NCBI GenBank assembly: GCA_037046735.1
Contig: JBAOHC010000019.1
Location: 81,395 to 145,394 of the forward strand
Length of the DNA: 64,000 bases
Source of the DNA: JADKAV01 sp037046735
GTDB taxonomy: Bacteria > Actinomycetota > Actinomycetes > S36-B12 > UBA10799
Direction: 5' to 3'
Of this stretch, positions 21,049-29,674 are shown in pieces. The position numbers and the translations under genes are program-made. The notes beneath the pieces were generated by a model. That model saw only the letters and a list, made by a program, of their open reading frames with translations, was not told the DNA's origin and made no database searches. Positions within the stretch are counted from its first letter, which is position 1. Each line of letters starts with the position of its first letter.

Positions 21049-22461
21049 GTGAAAAGCAGCGTTGAGAACCTGTCCGAGACCCGCGTCAAGTTGACGGTCG
21101 AGATCCCGTTCGAAGAGCTGCAGGACTCACTGAAGCAGGCCTACAAGCGGATCGGGTCCCAGGTGAACGTACCCGGCTTCCGGCGGGGCAAGATCCCCTC
21201 GCGCATCATCGACCAGCGCTTCGGCCGTGGTGTCGTGCTCGAGGAGGTCGTGAACGCCGAGGTACCCAAGGCCTATGACGCAGCGGTGCAGGAGAACGAA
21301 CTGCGCCCCATGGGGCAACCCGATGTCGAAGTCACCCAGATCGAGGACGGCGACATCATCGCGTTCACCGCTGAGGTGGACATCACTCCGGCCTTCGACC
21401 TGCCTGACTACAAGGGCATCGAGGTCGAGGTCAGCGACTCGCAGGTGTCCGATGAGGACGTCCAGGAACAGGTCGACCAGTTGCGTAAGCGCTTCGCGAC
21501 GACCACGCCCGTTGAGCGTGCCGCCCAGACGGGCGACCTCGTCCTGGTCGACGTCAAGGGTGAACTCGACGGGGAGGAACTCGAGGACTTCGCCGGCAGC
21601 GCCCTGACATTCGAACTCGGCGCCGACGGCATGATCGACGGCTTCAGCGAGGCCGTCGAGGGTGCCTCGGAGGGTGACACCGTCACCTTCACGCATACCC
21701 CCGACGAGGGCCCGCACGCCGGCAGCGAGGTTGCCATCACTGTGGAGGTCAAGGGCGTGCGCGAGCGCAGCCTTCCGGAGGCCGACGATGAGTTCGCGAT
21801 GCTGGCCAGTGAGTTCGACACCATGGATGAACTTCGCGCTGACCTCGCCGAGAAGCTGCAGGGCAACCGACTGGTGGAGCAGGCCTATGAGGCGCGCGAG
21901 AAGCTCGCGGAGAAACTGGTCGAGATCGTCGAATTCCCCCTGCCCGAGGCATTTCTGCAGGCACAGATCGACGAGCACTTCGCAGATGGTCACGGCGATG
22001 ACGACCACCGTGCGGAGATCGAGAACACGACTCGCACCTCGTTGAAGACCCAGTTGATCCTCGACAAGATCGCTGACACCGAACAGGTCGAGGTGGATCA
22101 GAGCGAATTGGTGCAGTGGCTCATGCAGCAGGCACCCCGCTACGGCATGTCGGTGGAGCAGTTTGCGAACGCTCTCGCGGAGGCAGGCCAGGTCGGGACC
22201 GCGCTGGCGGACGTGCGACGGGGCAAGGCGCTGGCCGTGGTGATGCAGAACGCCAAGATCGTTGACGCATCCGGCAACACCGTGGACATCTCGGCACTGG
22301 ATGCCGAGGACGAGGATCCGCTCGGTGACATCATCGATGAACTCGACGATGAAAACGATGATGAGATCGACGCCGAAGAGCTGGCCGAGGCTGAGGCATT
22401 TGTGGACGCCGAGGAACGGGCCGAGGCCGAGGCATCCGCGTCCGAGTCCACGGACAAGTAA
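21049..22461 (+). CDS. tig: Trigger factor
   Basis: A 470-residue ribosome-associated chaperone and prolyl isomerase. The N-terminal ribosome-binding loop GFRRGKIPSRIIDQRFG is intact, the central FKBP-type domain includes GDLVLVDVKGELDG, and the C-terminal helical arms follow. The last 50 residues are very acidic (DELDDENDDEIDAEE), a tail common in actinobacteria. The GTG start has GAGGAG upstream. It precedes the clp genes in the usual actinobacterial order. Confidence 0.95.
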   Translation: MKSSVENLSETRVKLTVEIPFEELQDSLKQAYKRIGSQVNVPGFRRGKIPSRIIDQRFGRGVVLEEVVNAEVPKAYDAAVQENELRPMGQPDVEVTQIEDGDIIAFTAEVDITPAFDLPDYKGIEVEVSDSQVSDEDVQEQVDQLRKRFATTTPVERAAQTGDLVLVDVKGELDGEELEDFAGSALTFELGADGMIDGFSEAVEGASEGDTVTFTHTPDEGPHAGSEVAITVEVKGVRERSLPEADDEFAMLASEFDTMDELRADLAEKLQGNRLVEQAYEAREKLAEKLVEIVEFPLPEAFLQAQIDEHFADGHGDDDHRAEIENTTRTSLKTQLILDKIADTEQVEVDQSELVQWLMQQAPRYGMSVEQFANALAEAGQVGTALADVRRGKALAVVMQNAKIVDASGNTVDISALDAEDEDPLGDIIDELDDENDDEIDAEELAEAEAFVDAEERAEAEASASESTDK

Positions 22462-22488
22462 CACCCGCCACAGCCACGCCGACAGCGA

Positions 22489-22535
22489 ACAAGGCCGGAT
22501 TCCGGAATCGCCTTGTCGCATCTCGGCGTTAGGGT
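22489..22535 (+). promoter_or_regulatory. Candidate clpP1 promoter with nested inverted repeat
   Basis: ACAAGGC and GCCTTGT (22489-22516) flank a perfect ATTCCGGAAT palindrome, and a TAGGGT -10 candidate follows at 22530-22535. The repeat overlaps the expected -35 region, so it may be an operator; it could instead be a hairpin ending the tig transcript, although no T run follows. No clear match to the ClgR box is seen. Confidence 0.35.
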
Positions 22536-22581
22536 CGAAGTGACGACAACCTCTGATACCGATGGGAAGAAGGCTGTGCCC

Positions 22582-23199
22582 GTGAACGACATGAGCCCGC
22601 AGGGCAGAGGCCCTGCCCCCACCCCGATGGGGTATGACGACTCCGTTTTCCAGCGACTACTCAAGGAGCGCATCATCTTCCTCGGCTCGCCGGTGGAGGA
22701 CACGGTGGCGAACCTGATCTGTGCGCAGATGCTGCTACTCGCCGCTGAGGATCCGGATCGCGACATCTACCTGTACATCAACTCGCCCGGCGGGTCGATC
22801 TCTGCGGGTATGGCCATCTACGACACGATGCAGTTCGTCAAGAACGATGTAGCGACAGTGGCGATGGGACTGGCGGCCTCGATGGGGCAGTTTCTGCTCT
22901 CCAGCGGCGCTCCCGGCAAACGCTACAGCCTGCCGCACGCCCGCATCATGATGCATCAGCCCTCTGGCGGCATCGGCGGTACCGCCTCTGACATCAAGAT
23001 CCAGGCCGAGCAGATGATCTACATCAAGAAGCAGATGGCCCGGCTCATCGCCGAGCAGACCGGTCAGAGCATCGACCAGATCGAGGCCGACTCTGACCGT
23101 GACCGCTGGTTCTCGGCGGACGAGGCCAAGGAGTACGGCTTCATCGACCACGTGGTCCAGCGGGCCGCCGACGTGACCGGAAGTGGAGGAACCGCCTGA
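22582..23199 (+). CDS. clpP1: ATP-dependent Clp protease proteolytic subunit 1
   Basis: A 205-residue serine peptidase that degrades substrates fed by ClpX or ClpC. Ser100 lies in GLAASMGQF, His125 in MMHQPSGG, and a catalytic Asp in the DSDRDRWFSADEA region. I chose GTG 22582, preceded by GGGAAGAAGG; in-frame starts at 22513 and 22540 are possible but lie at or above the probable promoter. The stop overlaps the clpP2 start (TGATG). Actinobacteria use mixed ClpP1P2 rings. Confidence 0.93.
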   Translation: MNDMSPQGRGPAPTPMGYDDSVFQRLLKERIIFLGSPVEDTVANLICAQMLLLAAEDPDRDIYLYINSPGGSISAGMAIYDTMQFVKNDVATVAMGLAASMGQFLLSSGAPGKRYSLPHARIMMHQPSGGIGGTASDIKIQAEQMIYIKKQMARLIAEQTGQSIDQIEADSDRDRWFSADEAKEYGFIDHVVQRAADVTGSGGTA

Positions 23200-23819
23200 T
23201 GAACGTCCTTAGCCCCCAGAGCCGTTATGTTCTCCCGGAGTTCCGGGAGCGCACGTCCACCGGCGAACGCATCCACAACCCGTACACGAAGCTGTTCGAG
23301 GAGCGCATCATCTTCCTCGGAGTGCAGATCGACGACGCCTCGGCCGATGACGTCATGGCTCAGTTGCTGTGTCTGGAGTCCATGGACCCGGAGCGGGACA
23401 TTCAGATCTACATCAACTCTCCTGGCGGCTCGTACACGGCCATGACGGCCATCTACGACACCATGCAGTTCGTGAAGCCGCAGGTGCAGACCGTGTGCCT
23501 GGGGCAGGCAGCGTCCGCGGCTGCGGTCCTGCTGGCAGCTGGCGCTCCTGGCAAGCGCTTCGCCCTGCCGCACGCCCGCGTGCTGATCCATCAGCCGTAC
23601 ACCGAGGGTGGCGGCCAGGGTTCGGACATCGAGATCCAGGCCAACGAGATCCTGCGCATGCGCACCGAGATGGAGGGCATTCTGGCCCACCACACCGGCC
23701 GTTCCCTGGAGCAGGTGCAGAAGGACATCGAACGCGACAAGATCCTCACCGCCGCCGACGCCAAGGAGTACGGCGTTGTGGATCAGGTCATCACGTCCCG
23801 GAAGTCCGGCGCGAGCTGA
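23199..23819 (+). CDS. clpP2: ATP-dependent Clp protease proteolytic subunit 2
   Basis: A 206-residue partner of ClpP1 with Ser106 in GQAASAAAV and His131 in LIHQPYTEGG. The IYINSPGGSYTAMTAIYDTMQF core is highly conserved. It is coupled to clpP1 by a one-base overlap, which supports co-assembly of the two rings. Confidence 0.95.
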   Translation: MNVLSPQSRYVLPEFRERTSTGERIHNPYTKLFEERIIFLGVQIDDASADDVMAQLLCLESMDPERDIQIYINSPGGSYTAMTAIYDTMQFVKPQVQTVCLGQAASAAAVLLAAGAPGKRFALPHARVLIHQPYTEGGGQGSDIEIQANEILRMRTEMEGILAHHTGRSLEQVQKDIERDKILTAADAKEYGVVDQVITSRKSGAS

Positions 23820-23945
23820 CCGGCTCGCGTGGCGCGGACAAATCGCCGGGGAAATTGGTCTGCGCCACACGCCGCGTAAACGCAGGAGTCGGGGTACCGT
23901 CGAGAGAGGAAGTGTCGGTGGTAACACCTGCGGAAGGGAATTGTG

Positions 23946-25217
23946 GTGGCACGCATCGGTGAGGGGGCGGATCTACTGAAGTGCTCGTTCTGTGGCAAGA
24001 GCCAGAAGCAGGTCAAGAAGTTGATCGCTGGTCCCGGGGTCTACATCTGCGACGAGTGCATCGATCTGTGCAACGAGATCATCGAGGAAGAACTGCAGGA
24101 GAACGCTGACCTGCAGTTCGGTGAGTTGCCCAAACCCCGCGAGATGTTCGAATTCCTCGAGCAGTATGTCGTCGGTCAGAACCAGGCCAAGAAATCACTG
24201 GCGGTCGCGGTGTACAACCACTACAAGCGCGTACAGGCTGGCAACGCTCCGAGCCGCCGCGACGACGGGGTGGAGCTGGCAAAGTCCAACATCCTCCTGC
24301 TGGGTCCCACCGGGTCCGGTAAGACCCTTCTCGCCCAGACCCTGGCCAGGATGCTCAACGTGCCGTTCGCGATCGCGGACGCCACCGCACTGACCGAGGC
24401 CGGATATGTGGGCGAGGACGTCGAGAACATCCTGCTGAAACTCATCCAGGCTGCCGACTACGACGTCAAGAAGGCCGAGTCGGGCATCATCTACATCGAT
24501 GAGATCGACAAGGTCGCCCGCAAGAGCGAGAACCCGTCCATCACCCGCGACGTGTCCGGTGAGGGCGTTCAGCAGGCGCTGCTGAAGATCCTGGAAGGTA
24601 CGCAGGCGTCGGTGCCACCGCAGGGCGGGCGCAAGCACCCCCACCAGGAGTTCATCCAGATCGACACCACGAACGTGCTGTTCATCGTCGGCGGCGCTTT
24701 TGCCGGTCTGGACCGGATCATCGAGGCGCGGATCGGGAAGAAGTCGCTGGGCTTCACCGCCGAGATCGTCGAGGACACCAACCCTGGTGACGTGTTCAGT
24801 CAGGTCCTCCCCGAGGACCTGCTGAAGTTCGGCATGATCCCCGAATTCGTCGGGCGGCTACCCGTTTTCACCTCGGTGACGCAGTTGGACCGGGAAGCCC
24901 TCATCCAGGTGCTCACCGAACCGAAGAATGCCCTCACCAAGCAGTACCAGCGCCTGTTCGAACTCGACGGGGTCGAGTTGGAGTTCGACGAGGGTGCGCT
25001 GGAGGCGATCGCGGATCAGGGTCTGCTGCGCGGAACCGGTGCCCGCGGGCTGCGGGCCATCCTCGAAGAGGTGCTGCTGAACGTCATGTACGACGTGCCC
25101 AGCCGTGACGACATCGCCAAGGTGCAGATCACTCGTGAGGTCGTGGAGAACAACGTCAACCCGACGCTCATCCCGCGTAAGCCGGCCCGCCGGGAGCGTG
25201 GCGAGAAGTCTGCGTGA
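23946..25217 (+). CDS. clpX: ATP-dependent Clp protease ATP-binding subunit ClpX
   Basis: A 423-residue AAA+ unfoldase. The N-terminal zinc-binding domain has CSFCGKSQ...CDECIDLC. Walker A is GPTGSGKT, the pore loop is GYVGEDVEN, Walker B is IIYIDEIDK and GRLP lies in the sensor region. GTG 23946 matches the usual ClpX start (ARIGEG) better than the in-frame GTG three bases before it. The 126 bases between clpP2 and clpX may hold a separate promoter (TACCGT near 23896). Confidence 0.95.
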   Translation: MARIGEGADLLKCSFCGKSQKQVKKLIAGPGVYICDECIDLCNEIIEEELQENADLQFGELPKPREMFEFLEQYVVGQNQAKKSLAVAVYNHYKRVQAGNAPSRRDDGVELAKSNILLLGPTGSGKTLLAQTLARMLNVPFAIADATALTEAGYVGEDVENILLKLIQAADYDVKKAESGIIYIDEIDKVARKSENPSITRDVSGEGVQQALLKILEGTQASVPPQGGRKHPHQEFIQIDTTNVLFIVGGAFAGLDRIIEARIGKKSLGFTAEIVEDTNPGDVFSQVLPEDLLKFGMIPEFVGRLPVFTSVTQLDREALIQVLTEPKNALTKQYQRLFELDGVELEFDEGALEAIADQGLLRGTGARGLRAILEEVLLNVMYDVPSRDDIAKVQITREVVENNVNPTLIPRKPARRERGEKSA

Positions 25218-25519
25218 CCATCGCGGTCATCTTCAGTAGTACGCGCTCACCTGGGTACGACCGGGAGTACGCCGCCATGGCGACTCGGATGGAGGAGCTG
25301 GCAACCCAGCAGCCGGGCTACCTCGGCCTGGAGTCGGTGCGCGATGAGGATGGCCGGGGCATCACAGTCTCGTACTGGGAGTCAGACGAGGATGCTCAAG
25401 CCTGGAAACAGGTCGCTGAACATCTCCAGGCACAGGATCTCGGTCGGCAGCGGTTCTACACCGACTACCGAGTCGTCGTGGCGCAGGTGACGCGGGAGTA
25501 CCGGTTCCCGGATCAGTAA
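25214..25519 (+). CDS. Antibiotic biosynthesis monooxygenase (ABM) domain protein
   Basis: A 101-residue ferredoxin-fold protein of the ABM group (EYAAMATRMEELATQQPGYLGLESV and ITVSYWESDEDAQAWK). Members act as small monooxygenases or heme-degrading enzymes, or have unknown roles. The GTG overlaps the clpX TGA (GTGA). Its last 7 bases overlap the convergent secreted-protein gene. Confidence 0.8.
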   Translation: MTIAVIFSSTRSPGYDREYAAMATRMEELATQQPGYLGLESVRDEDGRGITVSYWESDEDAQAWKQVAEHLQAQDLGRQRFYTDYRVVVAQVTREYRFPDQ

Positions 25520-26313
25520 GAGCAGTCCTTCGCGCCGCGCATCCACTGCAGACCGGTGTACACCTCCGTAGGTGCATTCGTGTTCGGATCGACGCCCGAC
25601 GCCCAGTACTGCACCGTCCCTGCGCCGTTCGCGGCCACCCGCACGGTGTAGGTGTGGGGGTAGCCGTATGCCTCGTCCCGGTAGGACACCGCCCAGGAGC
25701 CGTCCGCCTTCTGCTCGGCGCCCAGGATCTCGGTGATCGTCGCCTGCGAGCGAATGTCCGAACCGGAGGTGCTCGTCAGGCGGCAGTACCAGGTGGTGCC
25801 GTTCTCGAAGTAGCCGTACCGCTGCTCAACAGCGCAGTTCGGCCAGCCTGCCGGGCAGTCGGTCAACGTGGAGTTCGCGAAGTACCCCTTGACCGCCTCC
25901 CACGCGGCGTTGCCGGTGGAGTCGGTACCAGGGGCGGTGAACAGCGGTGGTGTTCCCGGGTTGGTCGGCGTCGTCGGGTTCGTCGGCGTTCCCGCGTTGC
26001 CGGTCACCATGGCGCGAACCGTCCGTTGCTTGCCACCCACCGTGATCTTCACCTTCGCCCGCGTGCCGACGATCGAGGTCAGTTGCGCCGGCGTCAGCGG
26101 TTTCGTGCGCCACGTCTTGCCGTTGCGCTTGAGGGTGTAGGACGCGCCCCCGGCGATCAGGCGGGCCTTCGTGGGCTTCTTGCCGGTGAAGGTCACATCA
26201 ACGCGTAATCCATCGCTGATGATGCTCGCCCGCGTTGCGGCGGCAGCGGGACCGACCAGAGCCCCCAATAGCAGCACCAACGTCGTCGCGCCCAGCAAGA
26301 TCCTTTTACCCAT
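25513..26313 (-). CDS. Secreted protein of unknown function with Thr/Pro/Asn linker
   Basis: A 266-residue exported protein. Residues 1-26 are a Sec signal (LLGATTLVLLLGALVGPAAAA). A small beta-rich domain follows (residues about 27-105), then a linker of TPTNPTTPTNPGTPP type, then a C-terminal domain with four cysteines (CPAGWPNC, WYCRL, KDCSY) that could form disulfides. TATCGT lies 6 bases before the ATG. I do not recognise either domain. Confidence 0.7.
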   Translation of the reverse strand: MGKRILLGATTLVLLLGALVGPAAAATRASIISDGLRVDVTFTGKKPTKARLIAGGASYTLKRNGKTWRTKPLTPAQLTSIVGTRAKVKITVGGKQRTVRAMVTGNAGTPTNPTTPTNPGTPPLFTAPGTDSTGNAAWEAVKGYFANSTLTDCPAGWPNCAVEQRYGYFENGTTWYCRLTSTSGSDIRSQATITEILGAEQKADGSWAVSYRDEAYGYPHTYTVRVAANGAGTVQYWASGVDPNTNAPTEVYTGLQWMRGAKDCSY

Positions 26314-26319
26314 GAGGGC

Positions 26320-26325
26320 ACGATA
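26320..26325 (-). promoter_or_regulatory. Leaderless -10 element (TATCGT)
   Basis: On the minus strand TATCGT is followed by GCCCTC and the ATG at 26313. Confidence 0.45.
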
Positions 26326-26355
26326 ACGCTTCGGGGTTTAGACCGGAACCTCTCT

Positions 26356-27324
26356 TCAGGTGCCCATCCGGATCAAACGGTCCGTCTCGCCGTGTACCTC
26401 CACGCCGGCACTGGTGCCCGTGTCGTCCAGGATCACCCGTCCAGACCGGTCGGTGAGGCGCACATCGATCTGCGCCTGCAGTGTCTCCTCCACCCGCTTG
26501 TGCATCTCCGTGCGCACCGGAGCGTGCAGGAAGGCGCCGTCGGGGCGAGTCGCGCGCAGTTCCAGCGTGCCTGCCCTGCCCGTGACCACCAGGTGGACGT
26601 GGGTGTCGTCGATGCGCAACTCGCGCACCTTGGCGCCGGTGTAGGAGGTGAACTTGTACAGGCCCCCGTTTGCCCGCAGCCCTAACAGAAGTCCCTGAAA
26701 CTCCCCGCGCAGCCACGGGATGATCGCCACCGAGGCGATCAGGCTGATCTGCGGGTCGGTGAAGCTGTTCGAGTGCATCCAGACGTACCCGCTGGGGAAG
26801 GCCTGCCCCCAGTCCTTCTCGATGTACCCGCGGCCGCCGTCGAAATCCAGCGTCCGGCCTTCGAACTCGAGCTGGCCGTGCAGCGTGTGGCCGAAGGAGA
26901 CCACACCGTGGTAACACTCCATGAACGGCATCCAGGCGTACCAGCCCATCGCCCCGGGGGAGACGGGTGTGACGGGCCACGGATCCAGGGGACCGAAGTC
27001 GACCTGACCCGTCAAGTCGGGAAGGTCCAAGCGCACGCCGCCGTTGGAGAAGCGATTGGGACCGACCTGCACCGCGAACGTCTCGCTGCGGGCGGTGAAC
27101 TCGCTCTGCGGGTAGGGCATGTACCAACTGCGCCCCGTCGCACCATCGAGGACCTGCACGAAGGCCTCGTGCGGGCCGTCCGCCTCCTGCGCCAGGAAGA
27201 CGCCAGGAATCAGGGCCAGTCGTGCCTCCTGGCGGGCGTCCACGAGCTTGACGTACCACCCTTCGAAGTACTTCGTGCGTTTCCCATGGCCGTGGTAGCC
27301 AGCAGGGGTCAGGACGTTTCGCAT
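26356..27324 (-). CDS. Tocopherol cyclase-like family protein
   Basis: A 322-residue protein with the hallmarks of the tocopherol cyclase Pfam family (PF14249): YFEGWYVKLVD near the N-terminus and GGRGYIEKDWGQAFPSGYVWMHSNSF in the middle. Plant and cyanobacterial members close the chromanol ring of vitamin E; most bacterial relatives are uncharacterised. No other vitamin E genes are seen nearby, so the substrate is open. Confidence 0.75.
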   Translation of the reverse strand: MRNVLTPAGYHGHGKRTKYFEGWYVKLVDARQEARLALIPGVFLAQEADGPHEAFVQVLDGATGRSWYMPYPQSEFTARSETFAVQVGPNRFSNGGVRLDLPDLTGQVDFGPLDPWPVTPVSPGAMGWYAWMPFMECYHGVVSFGHTLHGQLEFEGRTLDFDGGRGYIEKDWGQAFPSGYVWMHSNSFTDPQISLIASVAIIPWLRGEFQGLLLGLRANGGLYKFTSYTGAKVRELRIDDTHVHLVVTGRAGTLELRATRPDGAFLHAPVRTEMHKRVEETLQAQIDVRLTDRSGRVILDDTGTSAGVEVHGETDRLIRMGT

Positions 27325-27370
27325 GAAGCCAGCCTGCCAGGTCAGTTCAGCGGTGGCCGTCGAGGGCGAG

Positions 27371-27889
27371 TTACGCAGGTGTGGCGGGCCGCGAGTGGCG
27401 GACCAATTCGAGGCTCAACAGCAATACCCGCAGATCCTCGGCAAGGCGCTCCCGGCGCTCGGGGTCGATCCCGGAGAGCAGTTCGGCTTCCAGCTTCAGG
27501 TGTTGCGGTATGAGGGTGTTGATCGCTGCCAGCCCCTCATCGGTGAGCCCGACCCACCGGACCCGCCCGTCCGCCGAATCGTTGTGACGGCTCACCAGAC
27601 CTAAGCGCACGAGGTGATCAACCCGGGGGGTGATACTTCCTGGCGTCAGACCCAGTTCGTCGGCCAACTGGCCGTGGGTGAGCCGGTGTGGCCAAGCGCC
27701 GCGACGCAGGGTCGCAAGCACCGGGAAGTCGGCCTGGGTGATCCCGGCGGCGCTGAAGACGCGCGTTTGCTCGGCCTCTACGATCGCGCGAATCCTGGCC
27801 ATTCGGGCGATGACGGCTACCGGCGAGACGTCGAGTTCGGGCCACACCTTTTCCCACTGGGCCAGAACCCGCGAGATCGAATCGTCCAC
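27371..27889 (-). CDS. MarR-family transcriptional regulator
   Basis: A 172-residue winged-helix regulator: recognition region LTHGQLADELGLTPGSITPRVDHLVRLGLVSR, then the wing DGRVRWVGLTDEG. It is divergent from an F420/NADP reductase gene, with a 12-bp perfect palindrome in the 54-base gap, so it probably represses both itself and that gene until a ligand binds. Confidence 0.9.
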   Translation of the reverse strand: MDDSISRVLAQWEKVWPELDVSPVAVIARMARIRAIVEAEQTRVFSAAGITQADFPVLATLRRGAWPHRLTHGQLADELGLTPGSITPRVDHLVRLGLVSRHNDSADGRVRWVGLTDEGLAAINTLIPQHLKLEAELLSGIDPERRERLAEDLRVLLLSLELVRHSRPATPA

Positions 27890-27915
27890 GCCTCGAGACT
27901 AGTGGTAGAAAGTAT

Positions 27916-27927
27916 TTTGATATCAAA
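27916..27927. promoter_or_regulatory. MarR-type operator palindrome
   Basis: TTTGATATCAAA is a perfect 12-bp palindrome in an AT-rich patch (TATTTTGATATCAAACTA) between divergent genes, of the kind bound by MarR dimers. The low GC content contrasts with the surrounding sequence. Confidence 0.65.
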
Positions 27928-27943
27928 CTATTCAGGAGATGAC

Positions 27944-28519
27944 ATGTACTCAGTCGCTGTCGTGGGCACTGGGCGGATCGGAATGGCACTGGCAACGGCA
28001 TTCGCATCGGCGGGACTCGAGGTGGTCATCGGCAGTCGAACGCCGCAGGCAGTCGCTGCGGGCGCGCTACCGGTCGTCAGTCTGCCGCAGGCCCTGGACG
28101 TCGCCGATGCCGTCGTTCTCGCTGTCCCGGGGTCTGCTGTCGGTGCCTTGTTGGAGGAGTACCGACCTCGATTGCAGTCGGCAGCCGTCATCGACGCGAC
28201 CAATAGCGTCGGCTCTGGTCGCATGCATCATGCGGCGGATGCAGTCGGGCTGTCGTACTATCGGGCCTTCAACACCCTCGGCGTGGAGAACTTCGAACAG
28301 CCAACGTTCGGCGAGGAACCTGCAGACCTGTTCTACAGCGGCCCGCCAACCCACAAGGACATGGTGGAGGCCTTGATCGCAGCCGTGGGTCTGCGCCCTG
28401 TGTATGTCGGCGACGGCCCCGCCAGTGCCGACCTGCTGGACGGGATCACTCGGCTGTGGTTCGCGCTGGTCCTGCAGCAGGGTCACGGCCGCCACCTGGC
28501 GCTGCGCATGCTCACATGA
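27944..28519 (+). CDS. NADPH-dependent F420 reductase family oxidoreductase
   Basis: A 191-residue Rossmann protein (VAVVGTGRIGMALATAFASAG; second strand VVIGSRTPQ) of the F420-dependent NADP oxidoreductase family. The ATG at 27944 has CAGGAG upstream. It is likely controlled by the divergent MarR regulator. The TGA overlaps the next ATG. Whether F420 is the partner cannot be seen from sequence. Confidence 0.8.
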   Translation: MYSVAVVGTGRIGMALATAFASAGLEVVIGSRTPQAVAAGALPVVSLPQALDVADAVVLAVPGSAVGALLEEYRPRLQSAAVIDATNSVGSGRMHHAADAVGLSYYRAFNTLGVENFEQPTFGEEPADLFYSGPPTHKDMVEALIAAVGLRPVYVGDGPASADLLDGITRLWFALVLQQGHGRHLALRMLT

Positions 28520-29655
28520 GCACCACCCGCCTCGTGGTGGACCGGTCGAGCCATCGGGTCGCGCCTCTGGAACTGTTCTTCGATCTCGTGTTCGTCTATG
28601 GGATCAGCCAAGTGACCGCGTATCTGGCGTACGATCACTCGGCCGTGGGCTTCCTGCGAGGGCTGCTACTGGCCGGGCTGCTCTGGTGGGCATGGGTTGC
28701 CTACAGTTGGCTGGGGACCTCAGTGCGGGTGGGTAATGGCTGGGTGCAGACCTCGCTGTTCGTGGCGATGGCGGCTCTCATGGTGCTGGCCGTGCTGATG
28801 CCCGCATTCTTCGACGAACAGCGCGGCGCCTCGCTGGCCATGGTCGCCGCTGCGGCCTATGTGGTGGTGCGCCTCATGCATATCATCGTGTTCGCCATCG
28901 CCGGTCGGGACGACCCCGGCATCCGGCAGGCGGTGGCCCGGTTGGCGTGGACGGTCGTCTTGGCGGCCATCCTGCTCATCGTTGGGGCGTACCTCGGAGG
29001 TGCTTGGCAGATGGGGATGGTCTGCGTCGCCCTGGGCATCGACCTCGTCGGCCCGTTCCTGGGTGGCGGTCGTGGCTGGCAACTGGCTCTGGGCCACTTC
29101 TCCGAAAGGCACTCGTTGATCGTGATCATCGCGCTGGGAGAGAGCATCGTGGCAATCGGGCTCGGAGCCGCTGACGTGCCGGCCGGACCGGCGCTGCTGG
29201 TGATGGTCGGCCTGGGGGTTGCCGTGGCGTGCGCCCTCTGGGTCAGCTATTTCGACGGGTCCGCCGAGGCCGTGGAGCACGCCATCGATGCCCGGACTGG
29301 TCTCGACCAGGTCACCACGGCCCGCGACGTCTACTCGTACCTGCACTTCCTGCTGGTCAGTGGCCTCATCCTCATCGCGCTGGCGATGAAGTCCGGGCTC
29401 AAGGGCACCCACGATGGGCTGAGTGCTCCGCTGGCCGGTTATGCAAGCGTTGCCCTAGGAGCGGGCCTGTTCCTGTTCCTCGGCGGACTGGGGTTGATCC
29501 GGCGGCGCGCGGGCACCGCGACCAACTTCCCAGAGATGCTGGTCGCGGTGATCGCTCTCGCGCTCATCCCGCTCGGACCGGTGATTCCGGCCATCATGAG
29601 TGTCGCTGTTGCCTGCGGGGTGGCGATCGGGTGGCGGACTGTCAGGAGAGCGTGA
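28516..29655 (+). CDS. Low temperature requirement protein A (LtrA) family membrane protein
   Basis: A 379-residue polytopic membrane protein with about ten helices. The family signature is near the start (RVAPLELFFDLVFVYGISQVT) and again in HFSERHSLIVIIALGESIVAIG. LtrA-family proteins were first linked to cold growth in Listeria; the molecular role is unknown. The ATG overlaps the stop of the reductase gene, so the two form an operon. Confidence 0.85.
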   Translation: MSTTRLVVDRSSHRVAPLELFFDLVFVYGISQVTAYLAYDHSAVGFLRGLLLAGLLWWAWVAYSWLGTSVRVGNGWVQTSLFVAMAALMVLAVLMPAFFDEQRGASLAMVAAAAYVVVRLMHIIVFAIAGRDDPGIRQAVARLAWTVVLAAILLIVGAYLGGAWQMGMVCVALGIDLVGPFLGGGRGWQLALGHFSERHSLIVIIALGESIVAIGLGAADVPAGPALLVMVGLGVAVACALWVSYFDGSAEAVEHAIDARTGLDQVTTARDVYSYLHFLLVSGLILIALAMKSGLKGTHDGLSAPLAGYASVALGAGLFLFLGGLGLIRRRAGTATNFPEMLVAVIALALIPLGPVIPAIMSVAVACGVAIGWRTVRRA

Positions 29656-29674
29656 ATGGGTCCCGGCTGGACTG

